Shown here: one piece after another, positions 1 through 10,602 of the stretch | Layout of the letters: every line of letters starts with the position of its first letter | Numbering within the stretch: position 1 is the first letter of the stretch | Assembly (NCBI GenBank): GCA_029204225.1 | Contig: CM055100.1 | Span: 954,587 to 1,018,586 of the forward strand | From: Diphasiastrum complanatum | Lineage: Eukaryota > Streptophyta > Lycopodiopsida > Lycopodiales > Lycopodiaceae | DNA length: 64,000 nt | Direction of reading: 5' to 3' | Made by a program: the position numbers and the translations under genes | The notes under the pieces: generated by a model | What the model was told of the DNA's origin: nothing | Seen by the model: only the letters and a program-made list of their open reading frames with translations | The model's database searches: none

Positions 1-1662
1 TAGTCTCATCTTCTCTAGGTGTATTAATAAACCATGGTTTAGACCATGGCTTTCGTGGCTGAGGACATTCAGCAGTGACATGTCCTTCACCTTTGCAATT
101 AGCACAAAGTGGCACATATCCTACTGACCTCCTAGGTCCTAGACAGTCAGGCGAATAGTGACCAGGTGCTCTGCAATCATAGCATGAACCCTTTACTCGT
201 GGCGGTGGAGTGAAATCTCTTGTCCCCTCTACGAAAATAGTATACTAGTGGATATTGTGTGGTTTAGATGTAAAATTCTTTTGGTTAGATGGAGTAGCCA
301 TACAGGCTACCTCCTCATGATTATCAACTGGACAGAGGAATAATTCTTCCTCCACATAGTTGGTTTGTAAATTAGGACAATTCATTGTAGAATGTCCTTC
401 TTTACCACAAGCTGTACACCAAACGTTAGCATTTGATTTTCCTTTCTTTCTCTTAGCTTTAATGTCGGACATCTAGACTTTTAACTCCCTCATTTCTTTT
501 GCTAAAATCTCTACACTTTTTCTAAATGGATCTGTCCTTTTGGACTTTTCCATCCTTATTCTTAGATTTCCTATAGCTACTTTCTTCTTAAGACCATGAA
601 GAATAAGACGAAGAATCAAAAGACCCTTCTTCATCTGTTGAATCGAATTCTAATTTAGACTCCGTAGACGAGTCAGATTCTTCTATACTTATGTGTTTAT
701 GCTTCTTACTAGTACTCTTTCTATCATTTCATCTTCTTCTAAAATTTTTAGAAGTTTCATAATTCTCTGCAGATGCTATGACATCCTCTAACGAGTTCAT
801 CAATTCTTGACGACAGTACCTATCCATTTTCTTGGGTAATCCACCCAAGAACCATTTGTTTGCATGGGGCTCCTAGCTTCCCTATCAAATTCTTAACTCT
901 TCGAGTGTATTTTCTAAGCAACTCCTTCGGCCTTTTCTCCACCGAATTAAGTCATGTTAATAGTCTTGTGGAATAGCCTATCTCCCTGAACAATTTAAGA
1001 AACGTCGCCTATAAAGCATTCCAAGTATTAACCATTTTTGGAACCAACTGGCTATACTAGATTCTCGCCTGCTTGTGCAAAAGACCTGGTAGGATTCTAA
1101 CTTTATCCTCGTCCGTGTTTTCCTTATTGGCTATAGTAATTGACTCGAACTGTGATAAATAGCTATCCGCATAATTAGATGATGACCCTTTGAAGAAGTC
1201 ATATCTGATTTTGGTAGATGTGGGTGGTGCTGGATTCGCCATATTATCAGGTGGTGGGTTAGGTGGCAGATCCGGTGGATCAGATAGATTGGATGACTCA
1301 AAACTATGTTTAGATGGTATAGATGTAGTTTTCGAACATGGTTCACGCTTCTGTTCAGATTCTGGCTCTAATGGTGGATATGGGTCTTGTTTGGACTTGG
1401 ATTCAGAACTAGAATCAGATCTGTGTTCTGAAGATAAAGATTCAGATGGATTTGGTGAATTAGCAAGCTCTCGTTCAAATGTATTTACAAGTGCTATGAA
1501 AATGTTGTAAAGATTATCAAATGCTTCAAGACTTAATCTAACTTTTATAAGTGAATTTCATAGATTCTGGAAATATTCGCGTGTCTTTCTATAAGCTTCT
1601 AATTGTTGTGCTCGTTCTAAACGTTTCTGCTCAATAGTTGTGCGTGGCTGATCTTGTGGCAT
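1..1662 (-). pseudogene. Ty3/gypsy gag remnant (copy P) with three CCHC zinc knuckles
   Basis: Gag would form the retrotransposon particle and bind its RNA. Reading leftward from the ATG at 1662, the N-terminus begins MPQDQPRTTIEQKRLERAQQ. A Ser/Pro/acidic linker follows, then a gag domain with FKGSSSNYADSYLSQFESI near 1190 and a W-rich segment interrupted by TAG near 1050. A Ser/Glu-rich hinge comes next. Three zinc knuckles follow at about 372-420, 140-180 and 60-105: CTACGKEGHSTMNC, CYDCRAPGHYSPDC and CANCKGEGHVTAEC, each CX2CX4HX4C. Stops and frameshifts break the frame near 1555, 1050 and 240-770, so it is dead. Pol would lie left of the window. The knuckle region is close to the plus-strand copy at 37.8-38.4 kb. 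Confidence 0.85.
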
Positions 1663-2590
1663 ACATTACATGAATAAGATTCTAAAGACTTAGTATACTT
1701 AAAAATAATGAAAAGACGAAGATACGGCACCAAGTTATGTGGTAGCCTAGTCGTTATAGATTTTCACAAAATCAGTGAATTAAGTAGTATAAAAGGTTTT
1801 ATCGTTCTCCAAGAGAGAGAGAAATCTCCTCTTTCAGATCGATAAGTGTACAAAGGTGATGGACAGATGGCGAATGGCAAAGATATTGAGTATATTGGCG
1901 TCCATAAACACCAAGGATGAAACGATTTGGTCAAGGGCTGAAGGTATAGAAGGGTACATTACCTTCCAGACTCTTAGGACAACAATAAGCAAATTAATCT
2001 GACAGCAACAAGCAAAAAGATCCTTCACAACAAAATTTGTTCAACTTTTGATTCCTCTCAACCAGCACAAGGAATTATTTTTTATCACAGAAAACAAACA
2101 AAACAAAACATCAATTAAGTTCTTTATTTTAACACATAGCTCATTCAGAATTAAAAGAGGTTCTGTTTAGCATTATGCTTTAGGCTTCGGCTAATTTTCT
2201 GCATACATTAGTTAGAATTGTCGCTCCCAGATGTTGCATGTAAATCCACATTAGAAAATCTGGAATTTAGTACAAGTGAAGAGTGAATGCCACGGACAGA
2301 TGTCTATCAAAATCAATTACAAATTAATTCAAAGTGTGTTCGCTCAATTGATAAGAAGTGTAACTATAATAGATAACAAAGAAAATGAATGCACAAGCTA
2401 TGAAACTGGCTCTCTTCTCTCTATTGATAGTTGAATCTCTACGTGAATACAATGGCTCTAAGTGTTGCCCTTACAGAGACGAACATCGACGTAACCGTCG
2501 ATCACCAACCATTAAAGTGTGGGTTGGGATCAGCTAATGCATCACCCTATAACGTCGCTTAAAAACATGGCGAGTTCTTAATTGTAATAA
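1663..2590 (-). other. Presumed leader and LTR region of gypsy copy P
   Basis: This is the 5' side of the minus-strand gag. On the minus strand, ACTTGGTGCCGTATC at about 1718-1732 could be a primer-binding site of the TGGYGCCG type used by some plant gypsy elements. I could not find a matching second LTR or define LTR ends. There is no credible coding sequence. Assignment is by position only. Confidence 0.35.
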
Positions 2591-3929
2591 ATTTAGAAAT
2601 TACAAATAGGCCTCTACATGAATTTAGGCACTATAGCATATTTTCATGTACAAAAATTGAAAAATTTACAATATAAAACATTTAATCTGGATAATTTGAA
2701 ATCATAGGCCTCCATAGAACCATTTCTATTCATTCATCCATTCATGTTCCTAAGCTCTAAGCTCTAAACACTAAACCTTGAATCCTATATCCTAAACCCT
2801 AAACCCTACATCATATACCCGGTATTTGAAACTCTATACCCCAAATTTCAAATCGTATACTTTCAATCTTAAAATCCATACTCTAAATCCTACATCCTAT
2901 ACCCTAAAAGCCAAATCTTGTTACTTGAATCCTAAAACATGTATCGCAGACCCTACATCCTTGTATTTTTGCAGAGTCAGTTTATTCGCTTGTCACTGAG
3001 TTGGTTCATTTCTGCAAGTCGCGAAATGAAGACACATGAAGAATGCTAAATATTTGAATCTGACATAGTCGAGCTTTTTGCCTATGTGATTCTCGTGTAT
3101 TCCTATGAGTGAGTAGGAGTAAGATTAACCCCAACAAAAACCACCCTTATTAAATGATTGTTGTGAGAGAGGTGATTATTGAATGATTGTTGGATTGAAT
3201 CAATCTCTCACTTGATTTTAATAGGAAAGGTCCTATTGATACCATGATGGACATGTAAACCAAAAGATGAATTGATTCCAAACAAGATTTGTGTCACTTT
3301 CCACTTTAAGTTAGCACTAACAAAATCGAAAAAGATCTACCAAGATCTAGAACACAAAACTTAGAATCAACTATCACACCAAATCTAGCCAATTGGATTT
3401 TTGATCTCCAAGATAAAAACACTATAAATAGAATCTCTCATTGTAAACAATATAAATTAGAATCTCTCATTGTAACATAGGACTATTCTATATAGGCCTA
3501 CATTACTTTTAATTATATAAAACACATATCATGTTTTGATTTTTTATCCACCTACACTTCATTATTCTCTTAATTTGTTTCATGCCACCTCACACAAATT
3601 ATTCTTGATTTTGGTGACATAGATATGCATAAAATAATTGTGTACAAAAGAAATATCTTGTCATTATTTGTACCTTGTTACTTCATGACATTTCACACAA
3701 AATGCTTTTTATTTGTACATTTTTTTTACATGACAATTGACAAGACAATTGACATTTTATTGTAGAAATGACATCTTCACACGGAGTCCACCTTAACAAT
3801 CATGATTGTACTTCGCGTGGCAGATCTACGGATGGCAACCTAAGTTTCCGTGGCTCTGCCAGGCACCACTTAAAATTCATTTTGTCTATAAATTTGACTT
3901 TTTCCAATTTGGATTTCCATTCTTGTTTT
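2591..3929. other. AT-rich intergenic stretch, no gene recognised
   Basis: Both strands are full of stops and no protein family is recognisable. It contains the degenerate telomere-like tract listed separately and scattered ACAATTGACA/TTGTACAA-type AT-rich motifs around 3600-3770. Nothing else could be supported. Confidence 0.6.
2752..2925. repeat. Degenerate interstitial telomere-like repeat (CCCTAAA variants)
   Basis: Perfect plant telomere units (CCTAAACCCTAAACCCTA, about 2790-2808) sit inside about 170 bp of decayed variants such as CTCTAAG, CCTATAT, CCTTGAAT and CCCTAAAAG. The C-rich strand is on top. The decay suggests an old internal tract, not a chromosome end. Confidence 0.75.
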
Positions 3930-4205
3930 TAGCCTTCATTTGTGCTCTCTCTTTGTGCTCTTTGTGATCTCTCTTTGTGCTCTCTCTTTAAGCTTTCATG
4001 TTCTCTAGCTTTAAGTTTTAAGCACTCTCTCTTTCACACATTAATCTTAGTTTTCTTGCCATCAATATTTCTTTCTCTCTTTGTCTCTCTCCCTCTCTTT
4101 CTCTCTCTCACACACACTCTTTCTCTCCCTCTCTCTTTCTCACATTAAAGATCTTTCTTTCTTTCTTTATTTTTTTCTCACAAACACACTCTCTACACAC
4201 ACAAA
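3930..4205 (+). repeat. Pyrimidine-rich compound microsatellite, leader of the gene at 4206
   Basis: A CT/CTTT/CA-rich stretch of about 270 bp ends in CTACACACACAAAATG at the start codon. The related gene on the opposite strand (start 41062) has a similar CT/CA-rich leader ending TTTACACACACAATG. The two leaders therefore appear to be an inherited part of the family, perhaps its 5' UTR or promoter. Confidence 0.7.
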
Positions 4206-4873
4206 ATGTCTACATCCGGAAGTGAAAGTGGCTTTAGAAGGCCACGAAGCTCCTCAAGTGGAGGAGCGAGAAGCTTAGGCTCGGGAGACCGAGTTCGAGA
4301 TTTTTATGAAGCATTACCTCTGGACAAAAGGAATAGAATGAAATTTTAACGCCTTTCCGAAGGAGAATCTGAACAAGAGAGGGTGCCAGAAGATGCACCA
4401 AGTGAAGAATCTACCAATCGTTATTATGATGTTAACGGGGATGGTAGAATTATTAAAGATGCACGAGGCAATGTTGTAATTTGCCGAATTTGAGAGCTTG
4501 CCATGAAATACTTTGGCAATGACATGTTTAGCCCTTCGCCTAATCAAGATGAGGACAACAAATATAGAATCATTGCCACGTTGCATAGAGAATTTAAACA
4601 AGATGAAAAGTTTGATAGAAATTGGGCCTTACCCAATATATGCACTCATATTAGGCACAAACAACAAGCCCTTAAGGAGGGCTATTAGAGTAGAAAAGCG
4701 GAGGCCCAGTTGGGCTTCCAAAAAATATTGGCGCAAAGTTGAGGTGGAACAAAAAAATCCCAATCCCAATCGGTTTGTGCAACAAAGGGAGGCTACTCGG
4801 TCAAGGATTGCCCTATTGGGGCAAACACATCTTGGTTCGGTGGGCAAAGCCAATAGTCAAGCCCAATTTGCAA
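4206..4873 (+). pseudogene. Unrecognised repeat-borne gene family, copy O1 (exon 1 region)
   Basis: I do not recognise this protein. From the ATG at 4206 the frame gives an Arg/Ser-rich N-terminus (MSTSGSESGFRRPRSSSSGG), a segment DRVRDFYEALPLDKRNRMKF, an acidic stretch (RLSEGESEQERVPED) and the signature ALPNICTHIRHKQQALKEGY. In-frame stops occur at 4347, before 4503 (CRI*ELAMKYF), at 4686 and further on. A GT (caa|gtaatt) at 4874 could be a splice donor. Copy O3 on the minus strand at 40.3-41.1 kb shares the N-terminus, the IRHKxQ signature and the CT/CA-rich leader. The repeat dispersal and nearby CACTA-like palindromes suggest a transposon accessory gene, but that is inference. Confidence 0.6.
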
Positions 4874-4938
4874 GTAATTTTTTATTTTATTTCATTTTAA
4901 GTAAATTTAGATTGTTGATGTTTTATGTTATTGTTTTA

Positions 4939-5033
4939 TTGCCACGCGTGGCAATATTCTAGGGACAGTCATTTTTTTTGCCACGCGTGGCAATAAAAAA
5001 TGACTATCCCTGGAATATTGCCACACATGGCAA
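4939..5033. repeat. Nested palindrome with three GCCACRYRTGGC dyads
   Basis: Left arm 4939-4977 and right arm 4994-5033 are inverted copies. Each has a TTGCCAC..GTGGCAA dyad and an ATTCTAGGGACAGTCATT-like spacer. They flank a central perfect dyad TTGCCACGCGTGGCAA at 4978-4993. The whole can fold into one ~95-bp hairpin, and each end and the centre is itself a small hairpin. Related dyads TGCCATGGCA and TTGCCACACGTGGCAA occur at 41411-41440 next to copy O3. Confidence 0.85.
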
Positions 5034-5292
5034 AAAAAAAAAAGAAAGGCGTGGCAGTGCCATGCACTTAAATTTTTTGCAAAAAAAGAAAGTCGCGGGA
5101 ATAGACCTGCACACTTTTTTTGGGGAGAAAACGAGAGTGGAAGCGACGTCGAGACTACACATTTCTCATTTTTTGTTTAGAGAATGAGAGTGGAAGATTT
5201 TTGATGAGGAGATTGAGAGAGATGAAAGTGAAGAGATTGAACATGAGAATGAATGAGAGGCTGTGGAGAGTGAATGAGATTGAAAAGTAGAA

Positions 5293-6100
<808 letters not shown>

Positions 6101-6106
6101 AGATAC

Positions 6107-6429
6107 TTAATCATCTTCAATGGAATTTGCATCTTCATCTTCATCTTCCTCTTCCTCTTCTTCCCCTTGATCCAATGGAATGTTTTCATCATTGGCCTCT
6201 CCGCTTGGTGCGCTTGATGTGGATCCTCTCTACAAGATTCAAAAAACACAAGCATAAGATTAAACACCTTTTAGATTTAGTAATTCTAGAGCACAAAAAT
6301 CAATAAAAGATTAATGCTTACCAATGGCAATTCCCCTTTTTCTTTCATGTGATCCACCAAAGCCGAGTATCTTTGTCGATACCTGATCTTGTATTTGGAT
6401 TTCATAAAAGCCCTTCTAAAATCATGAAT
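6107..6429 (-). CDS. Unrecognised gene family, copy O2: last two exons
   Basis: Two intact exons on the minus strand. The first (6429-6322, 36 codons) follows ACTATAG and ends at TTG|GTAAGC. It encodes KSKYKIRYRQRYSALVDHMK and KEKGELPL. The second (6229-6107, 41 codons including stop) follows TTTTTTGAATCTTGTAG. It encodes RGSTSSAPSGEANDENIPLD and then a Glu/Asp run ending SIEDD-stop. Both exons join in the same phase without stops. Copy O3 (40.3-41.1 kb) carries the same order: a YNVLVDHLAQQGIHPM exon, then an acidic tail exon. Function unknown; an acidic C-terminal tail could be a protein-interaction or activation region. Upstream exons are missing here. Confidence 0.55.
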
Positions 6430-6862
6430 CTATAGTCACAAAACAAACATTGATTATTCAGGGAATTTTGAATTCTACCATCAATTTTGTGCCAAAATCA
6501 TGGAAAACAAGCCAAATTTGGCCACCAAAAAACTTAGAATCCAAAAACATGAGAAGATCCAACACATGCAACCTGAATTTCAAATATTCCAAAGTGAAGT
6601 AACTTGCTAAAAATTTCAGATCCATAACTAGTTTTGAAATACAAATGCTAAAACTCCAAAAAAGACAACCAAAATTGATTTCCTAGCACAATTCTCCATA
6701 AACCACAATGAATTTAAGAGATATATGGATCATACAAATTGGGAAGATCCACCAACTTGCAACCTTGCTCCTCTCCTTGGATGAGAACACTAATTGATCT
6801 CCACCAAGCTCCAATGAAAAGCACCACCTCTTCAAGCTCGTAAACCTTGCTCTGATACCACT
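6430..6862 (-). other. LTR element J leader with primer-binding site
   Basis: GCTCTGATACCA at 6850-6861 is the minus-strand form of TGGTATCAGAGC, complementary to the 3' end of initiator tRNA-Met, and is followed on that strand by AAGGTTTACGAGCTTG. About 400 bp of non-coding leader lies between it and the O2 exons. No gag is present, so element J is a fragment. Confidence 0.6.
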
Positions 6863-7382
6863 ATAAGGGAAGCTCCTTAGATCCTGCTTACAAGTCACAA
6901 ACACAATGGATAACAGACTATCGAGAAACCACCCAACCAAGTAGAAGCATCCAACCAAACTCTAAAAGCCTCACCCCCAAGCCAAGGAACAAGAAGCATG
7001 AATATAGAGTGAGAGCCTGACAATGAATCCACAACCATAATGAGGAGTAGGGCAAGTTTGGACCCAATATATAGAGCCAAAAGCATCCTGGGCACATAGC
7101 CATGCATAGTCCTAAGTTCCCTATACATAGATTCACCTATAATAGAGTCCTAAACATGGACCAACTACTCATAGAATTGCTCTTGATAACTCTACACATG
7201 CATATACTGTCTCATACCTTGTCTAAACTCCATTTAGTGTGTTCTAGGACTCACAAGGATATTAGTTACTTTCGGGTCACGTCCTGTATAACGTGGCATA
7301 ACTAACAGCTTGTTTCACTAGAGTACCATGTATCCAAGACTAGGATTATACTGTATCCTATATACTAGTCATGGACATAACA
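6863..7382 (-). mobile_element. 5' LTR of gypsy-like element J
   Basis: On the minus strand the LTR starts TGTTATGTCCATGAC at 7382 and runs to the primer site. The first 13 bases equal the LTR start in the 1.08-kb array at 42641. A TATATA box lies near 7067 (plus-strand coordinates). The end next to the primer site (CCCTTATAG) is not a clean CA, so the boundary is approximate. It is inserted in the third ORF of gypsy copy H at about 7386. Confidence 0.5.
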
Positions 7383-7386
7383 ATGC

Positions 7387-8087
7387 TGCTTTCACAGATG
7401 ATGATGCTCTCACAGAACTTGTCTTCGTAGTCTGGATTTGAGAATTTGCTTTTTTTATTGAAGGCGTGCCTTCCTACTGTACTGGTGCTATCTTGATGGC
7501 ACATATTTCATGTGTAGTTAAAATTCCAGCATGCAAACACAATACTCCAAACTGAAGTCCTAATCTAGAGAATAGCTTATCTTTAACCAGTTTATAGAAT
7601 TGCTTAAAAGCAATATGTCCAAAATCAACTAGTTCTCCATTTATGGCTTTGTGCAAATATCTCATGTTGGTTGCAGATATTGTATACTCTTGCTCTGGCA
7701 GAAATATAGTAGTAAGAGCAAATCGAACAAAGCTTTTTAAACTAGGGTCTATAACGTATGATAATCTATAGCCCCTTTTCTCAAGATAAGCGCCTTCCTG
7801 AATCGCCTCACTTCACGTGATATAATCTACTTTGGTGATGGTAGGATACCATTTATCGGTAAGCCTAAAGCTTGGCAATAGAAGGCTTCTATAATGATTA
7901 TTGAAACATTACTGACTACACTGCAGATATGACCATCTTCGATCCTGTCTAGATTTTGAACTAGCTCGTGGTATACTTCTGGTAAAATGACAGGTGGATC
8001 GAATTGCAACAAACTCTCTATTCTAGATCTTGTGGCAAGAGGATGCAAGTACAGGTTTCGGGTGGGTCTTAAAGATAATAGAATCAC
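7387..8087 (-). pseudogene. Gypsy copy H, third-ORF fragment (post-integrase ORF)
   Basis: Reading leftward, the stretch includes RIESLLQFDPPVILPEVYHE, then EAFYCQALGLPINGIL, then EAIQEGAYLEKRGYRLSYVI and MRYLHKAINGELVDFGHIAF. Stops occur near 7816 and 7474. The GPSVIL..LGLPLDGKL block of the equivalent ORF at 26.2-26.7 kb aligns with FDPPVIL..LGLPINGIL here. It is therefore a second copy of the same retrotransposon ORF. Function unknown. Element J truncates its C-terminus at about 7386. Confidence 0.65.
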
Positions 8088-8764
8088 TAGTAGCCATTGG
8101 AAAAGCTAAAAAGCAATTTGTGGAAACTATAGATGGTGAGAGAGAGTGCAAATATGGAGTTGTAACAAAAGAGCATTTGATCGTAGAAAATGCAGTAGTA
8201 GCAAAAAAAGCAAAAGCAAAAACATGAACGCGAAAGTGATCGAGTGGGAGTATCGAGCAATGAACAAGTGTTATTAATAGTATGACGATGAACTAGAACA
8301 AGTATTAATTGGAAGTGACCAACATGCATTGAAAGTACAACAAGAATTAAGTGAATTAGTCCCTTAAATAATACCAAAGTAATAAAATCAAAAAGAAAAA
8401 TTCAAATAAAACAAAATATAACAAATGTTTCGCACAGTTCACAAAGTTCGCACTCGAAAATTTTCAGCATCGGATTGCAAAAACAAAATTTACACACTTT
8501 GTGAGAAAATAGTCGTATTTGGTAACTCTTGCGCATTTGTCGGCTTCTTCGCAAAAGCAAAGTGTCAGAAGTGTGCGAATAGCACATTTTGAAAAGTGTC
8601 ACTTTTCTTGGAAAATTAAAATGGCAGAAATGCATGAAAAGCAGTAATTTCAGTGGTGTCGCATTTCTCGCATGAGTAAACATTAGCCTTGTGAAAATAA
8701 CGCATATCGACATGTGTCGGATTCTTCGCAAAGAAAAATGGTAAACTTGCAAAAAATGGCAAGG
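8088..8764 (-). other. Gypsy copy H, spacer between integrase and third ORF (left half)
   Basis: Non-coding, with repeated TTCGCA / TGTCGCATTTCTCGC / GTGCGAAT motifs. The same motifs resume at 15792 on the other side of the nested insertions, so 8764 and 15792 were once adjacent. The apparent minus-strand frame at 8402-8752 has no family resemblance and I regard it as non-coding. Confidence 0.6.
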
Positions 8765-9109
8765 ATTGGTGTTAAAAATTGTAAAACATATCTATCTTAT
8801 GTTTGTTGATGTTTGCGGGTCCTACCCATGTAAATACTTTGTACATATCCAAGGTATGCGAATTGAGCACATATCTTGTAGAATAGGGCCAGTTTGGGTT
8901 AGGTAGATCAAATTCCAATGACATGCATAAAGTCTAGTTGGTCTGACATGCAATGATGTTGACAATGTCTAGTTTGACATGCATATAGAAATTCACATGG
9001 AATTGGTCAATTATGACCTTGTAGAAACTCAAGCCACAATAGATGCATTGTTTCCTAAGTTTCCATTGTGACATGCAAGGCATGCAAACACTCTAATGGA
9101 CACATGCAT

Positions 9110-9791
9110 TGTTAAAAATTCACAATTATAGCTTGACTAGTTTTGGTCATATGACTTGTAAATAGTTAGATGGTCATGATGTGGCTTGTCACACGTGCCA
9201 AATAGCATAGGATTCCATTCATAAGGATGTTCTCAAGTAGACCTAAGTGTTAGAACCTTTGGAATGAGTCCAAATTATGCTTAGATACAAGGGAGAAAAA
9301 ATAGGAGCTATTTTTGGTAATTTTTGCATTGTTGAGGGATCTCCAAGATTCCAACCCTAACTTGGTAGGGATGAAAGATCCACCAAAATTAGCATTAGGG
9401 ATAGGTTTAGGGCTACTCATACCTGCCCAAAACCGTGATGGATCATGTATATATAGGTGATGATATCTCACCAAAATCAATCAAGCAATTTCATGATTTT
9501 TCTCTCATAATGGTGCAATTGCTCTCTATGTTCATAATTGTTTGAGTACTTGTGATTACTAATGATTATAGGATTGAATGTAGGTCTGGTGTACAGTACT
9601 CAGACTGTGGGAGGCCGTACTTTCACACGTGTGAATCCTTCTTCAAGGATTTGGGCCATTTAGTGAGGTTCAAGCATAGATTTTTGATGGATTTTGATGG
9701 TTCAACTTGTGCTAATCTTATGAAATCATAATCTATTGTTTCCCTCATCATTTCAAGTGTTTTAGAATCCTTATTTGCTGTAATTTTTACA
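9110..9791 (+). repeat. 5' LTR of copia A (promoter)
   Basis: Starts TGTTAAAAATTCAC and ends TTTTTACA. A TATA box (TGTATATATAGG) lies at about 9446-9457. A CACACGTGTGAA palindrome is at 9624-9635 and a second CACACGTG near 9190. These would be the promoter and possible bHLH/bZIP sites. Length equals the 3' LTR. Confidence 0.93.
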
Positions 9792-9803
9792 TGGTATCAG
9801 AGC
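9792..9803 (+). promoter_or_regulatory. Primer-binding site, initiator tRNA-Met type
   Basis: TGGTATCAGAGC directly abuts the 5' LTR end. It primes minus-strand DNA synthesis in plant copia elements. An untranslated leader of about 800 bp follows before the gag ATG at 10603. Confidence 0.95.
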
Positions 9804-10602
9804 CTAAAGGCTGAAATGAGCTAAATCCTTGGTTTGCATTCAATTTGATCACAATTTTTGATCTAAATCTTGTGTAGATTGGATCTTAGCATCTAGTATT
9901 GATTCTAGAACTCAAAGTGAGTCAAATACATTGGAGATTGGTGTTGTGTGACTTCATTTGCAAGTGTTTAGGTGTCTAAAACCAGAGGCAAAGTTGAATT
10001 CAATTCACATTACCAAGATAGCAAGTTTTGCTTGCTCCAAGCATTGATTTCTAGGCGAGTTTTGGAGGTGATTTCATAGAGAAGGCTTTCTAGCATTCAA
10101 GGAGAGGGAAGATCAGAGTTTTGGGGACTCTTCAAGGCTGTTCTAAGGTGTAGTAGGCACCTCCTAAAGTGATTTAGGTTCAGTCCAACCATTGCTTGAC
10201 TTATGCACCAAATTAGATCAATTTTTCATCAATTTTGATCATTTTTTGCTTGTGATGGGATAGTAGATTGTGTTGCATCCTCATTAAGTTCCATTTAGAT
10301 CTTTTACAAGTGATTTTGGAAGTATATTAGGTTGCTGAAATTCACTCTTGATCAGATCATTTGGAAGCTTTAATGTTCTTTATAGAAAGAGGGGCAATTC
10401 TACTAGTATTGTCTACTTCAATCAAGCAAGTGCATTGTTTCTAGTATTCTATGATTTGATTTTGTTAGAGATCATTCTTAGATCTTTATAGGAAGTCTAT
10501 TACTGATCTTTTCAGGTCCCTAAGAAGTGGGATAGGGTAGACCTTCAATCAAATCAATAGAAGTAACCTTCATTTGTGTCAAGTCCTTGATTAGGAGACT
10601 AG

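Noticed and set aside
1190-1510. 106-codon plus-strand frame rich in Gly/Asp/Ser
   Set aside because: It is antisense to the gypsy gag linker of copy P; the composition mirrors the Pro/Ser-rich sense protein.
3942-4278. Leu/Ser/Phe-rich frames that look like membrane proteins
   Set aside because: They translate a CT/CTTT-rich compound microsatellite.
8402-8752. 116-codon minus-strand frame, Cys/Phe-rich
   Set aside because: It spans the TTCGCA-repeat spacer of gypsy H and resembles no protein; the same spacer on the far side of the nest is full of stops.
9250-9480. 76-codon minus-strand frame repeated at 14719-14949
   Set aside because: It lies in both LTRs of copia A on the antisense strand, so its duplication is that of the LTR.
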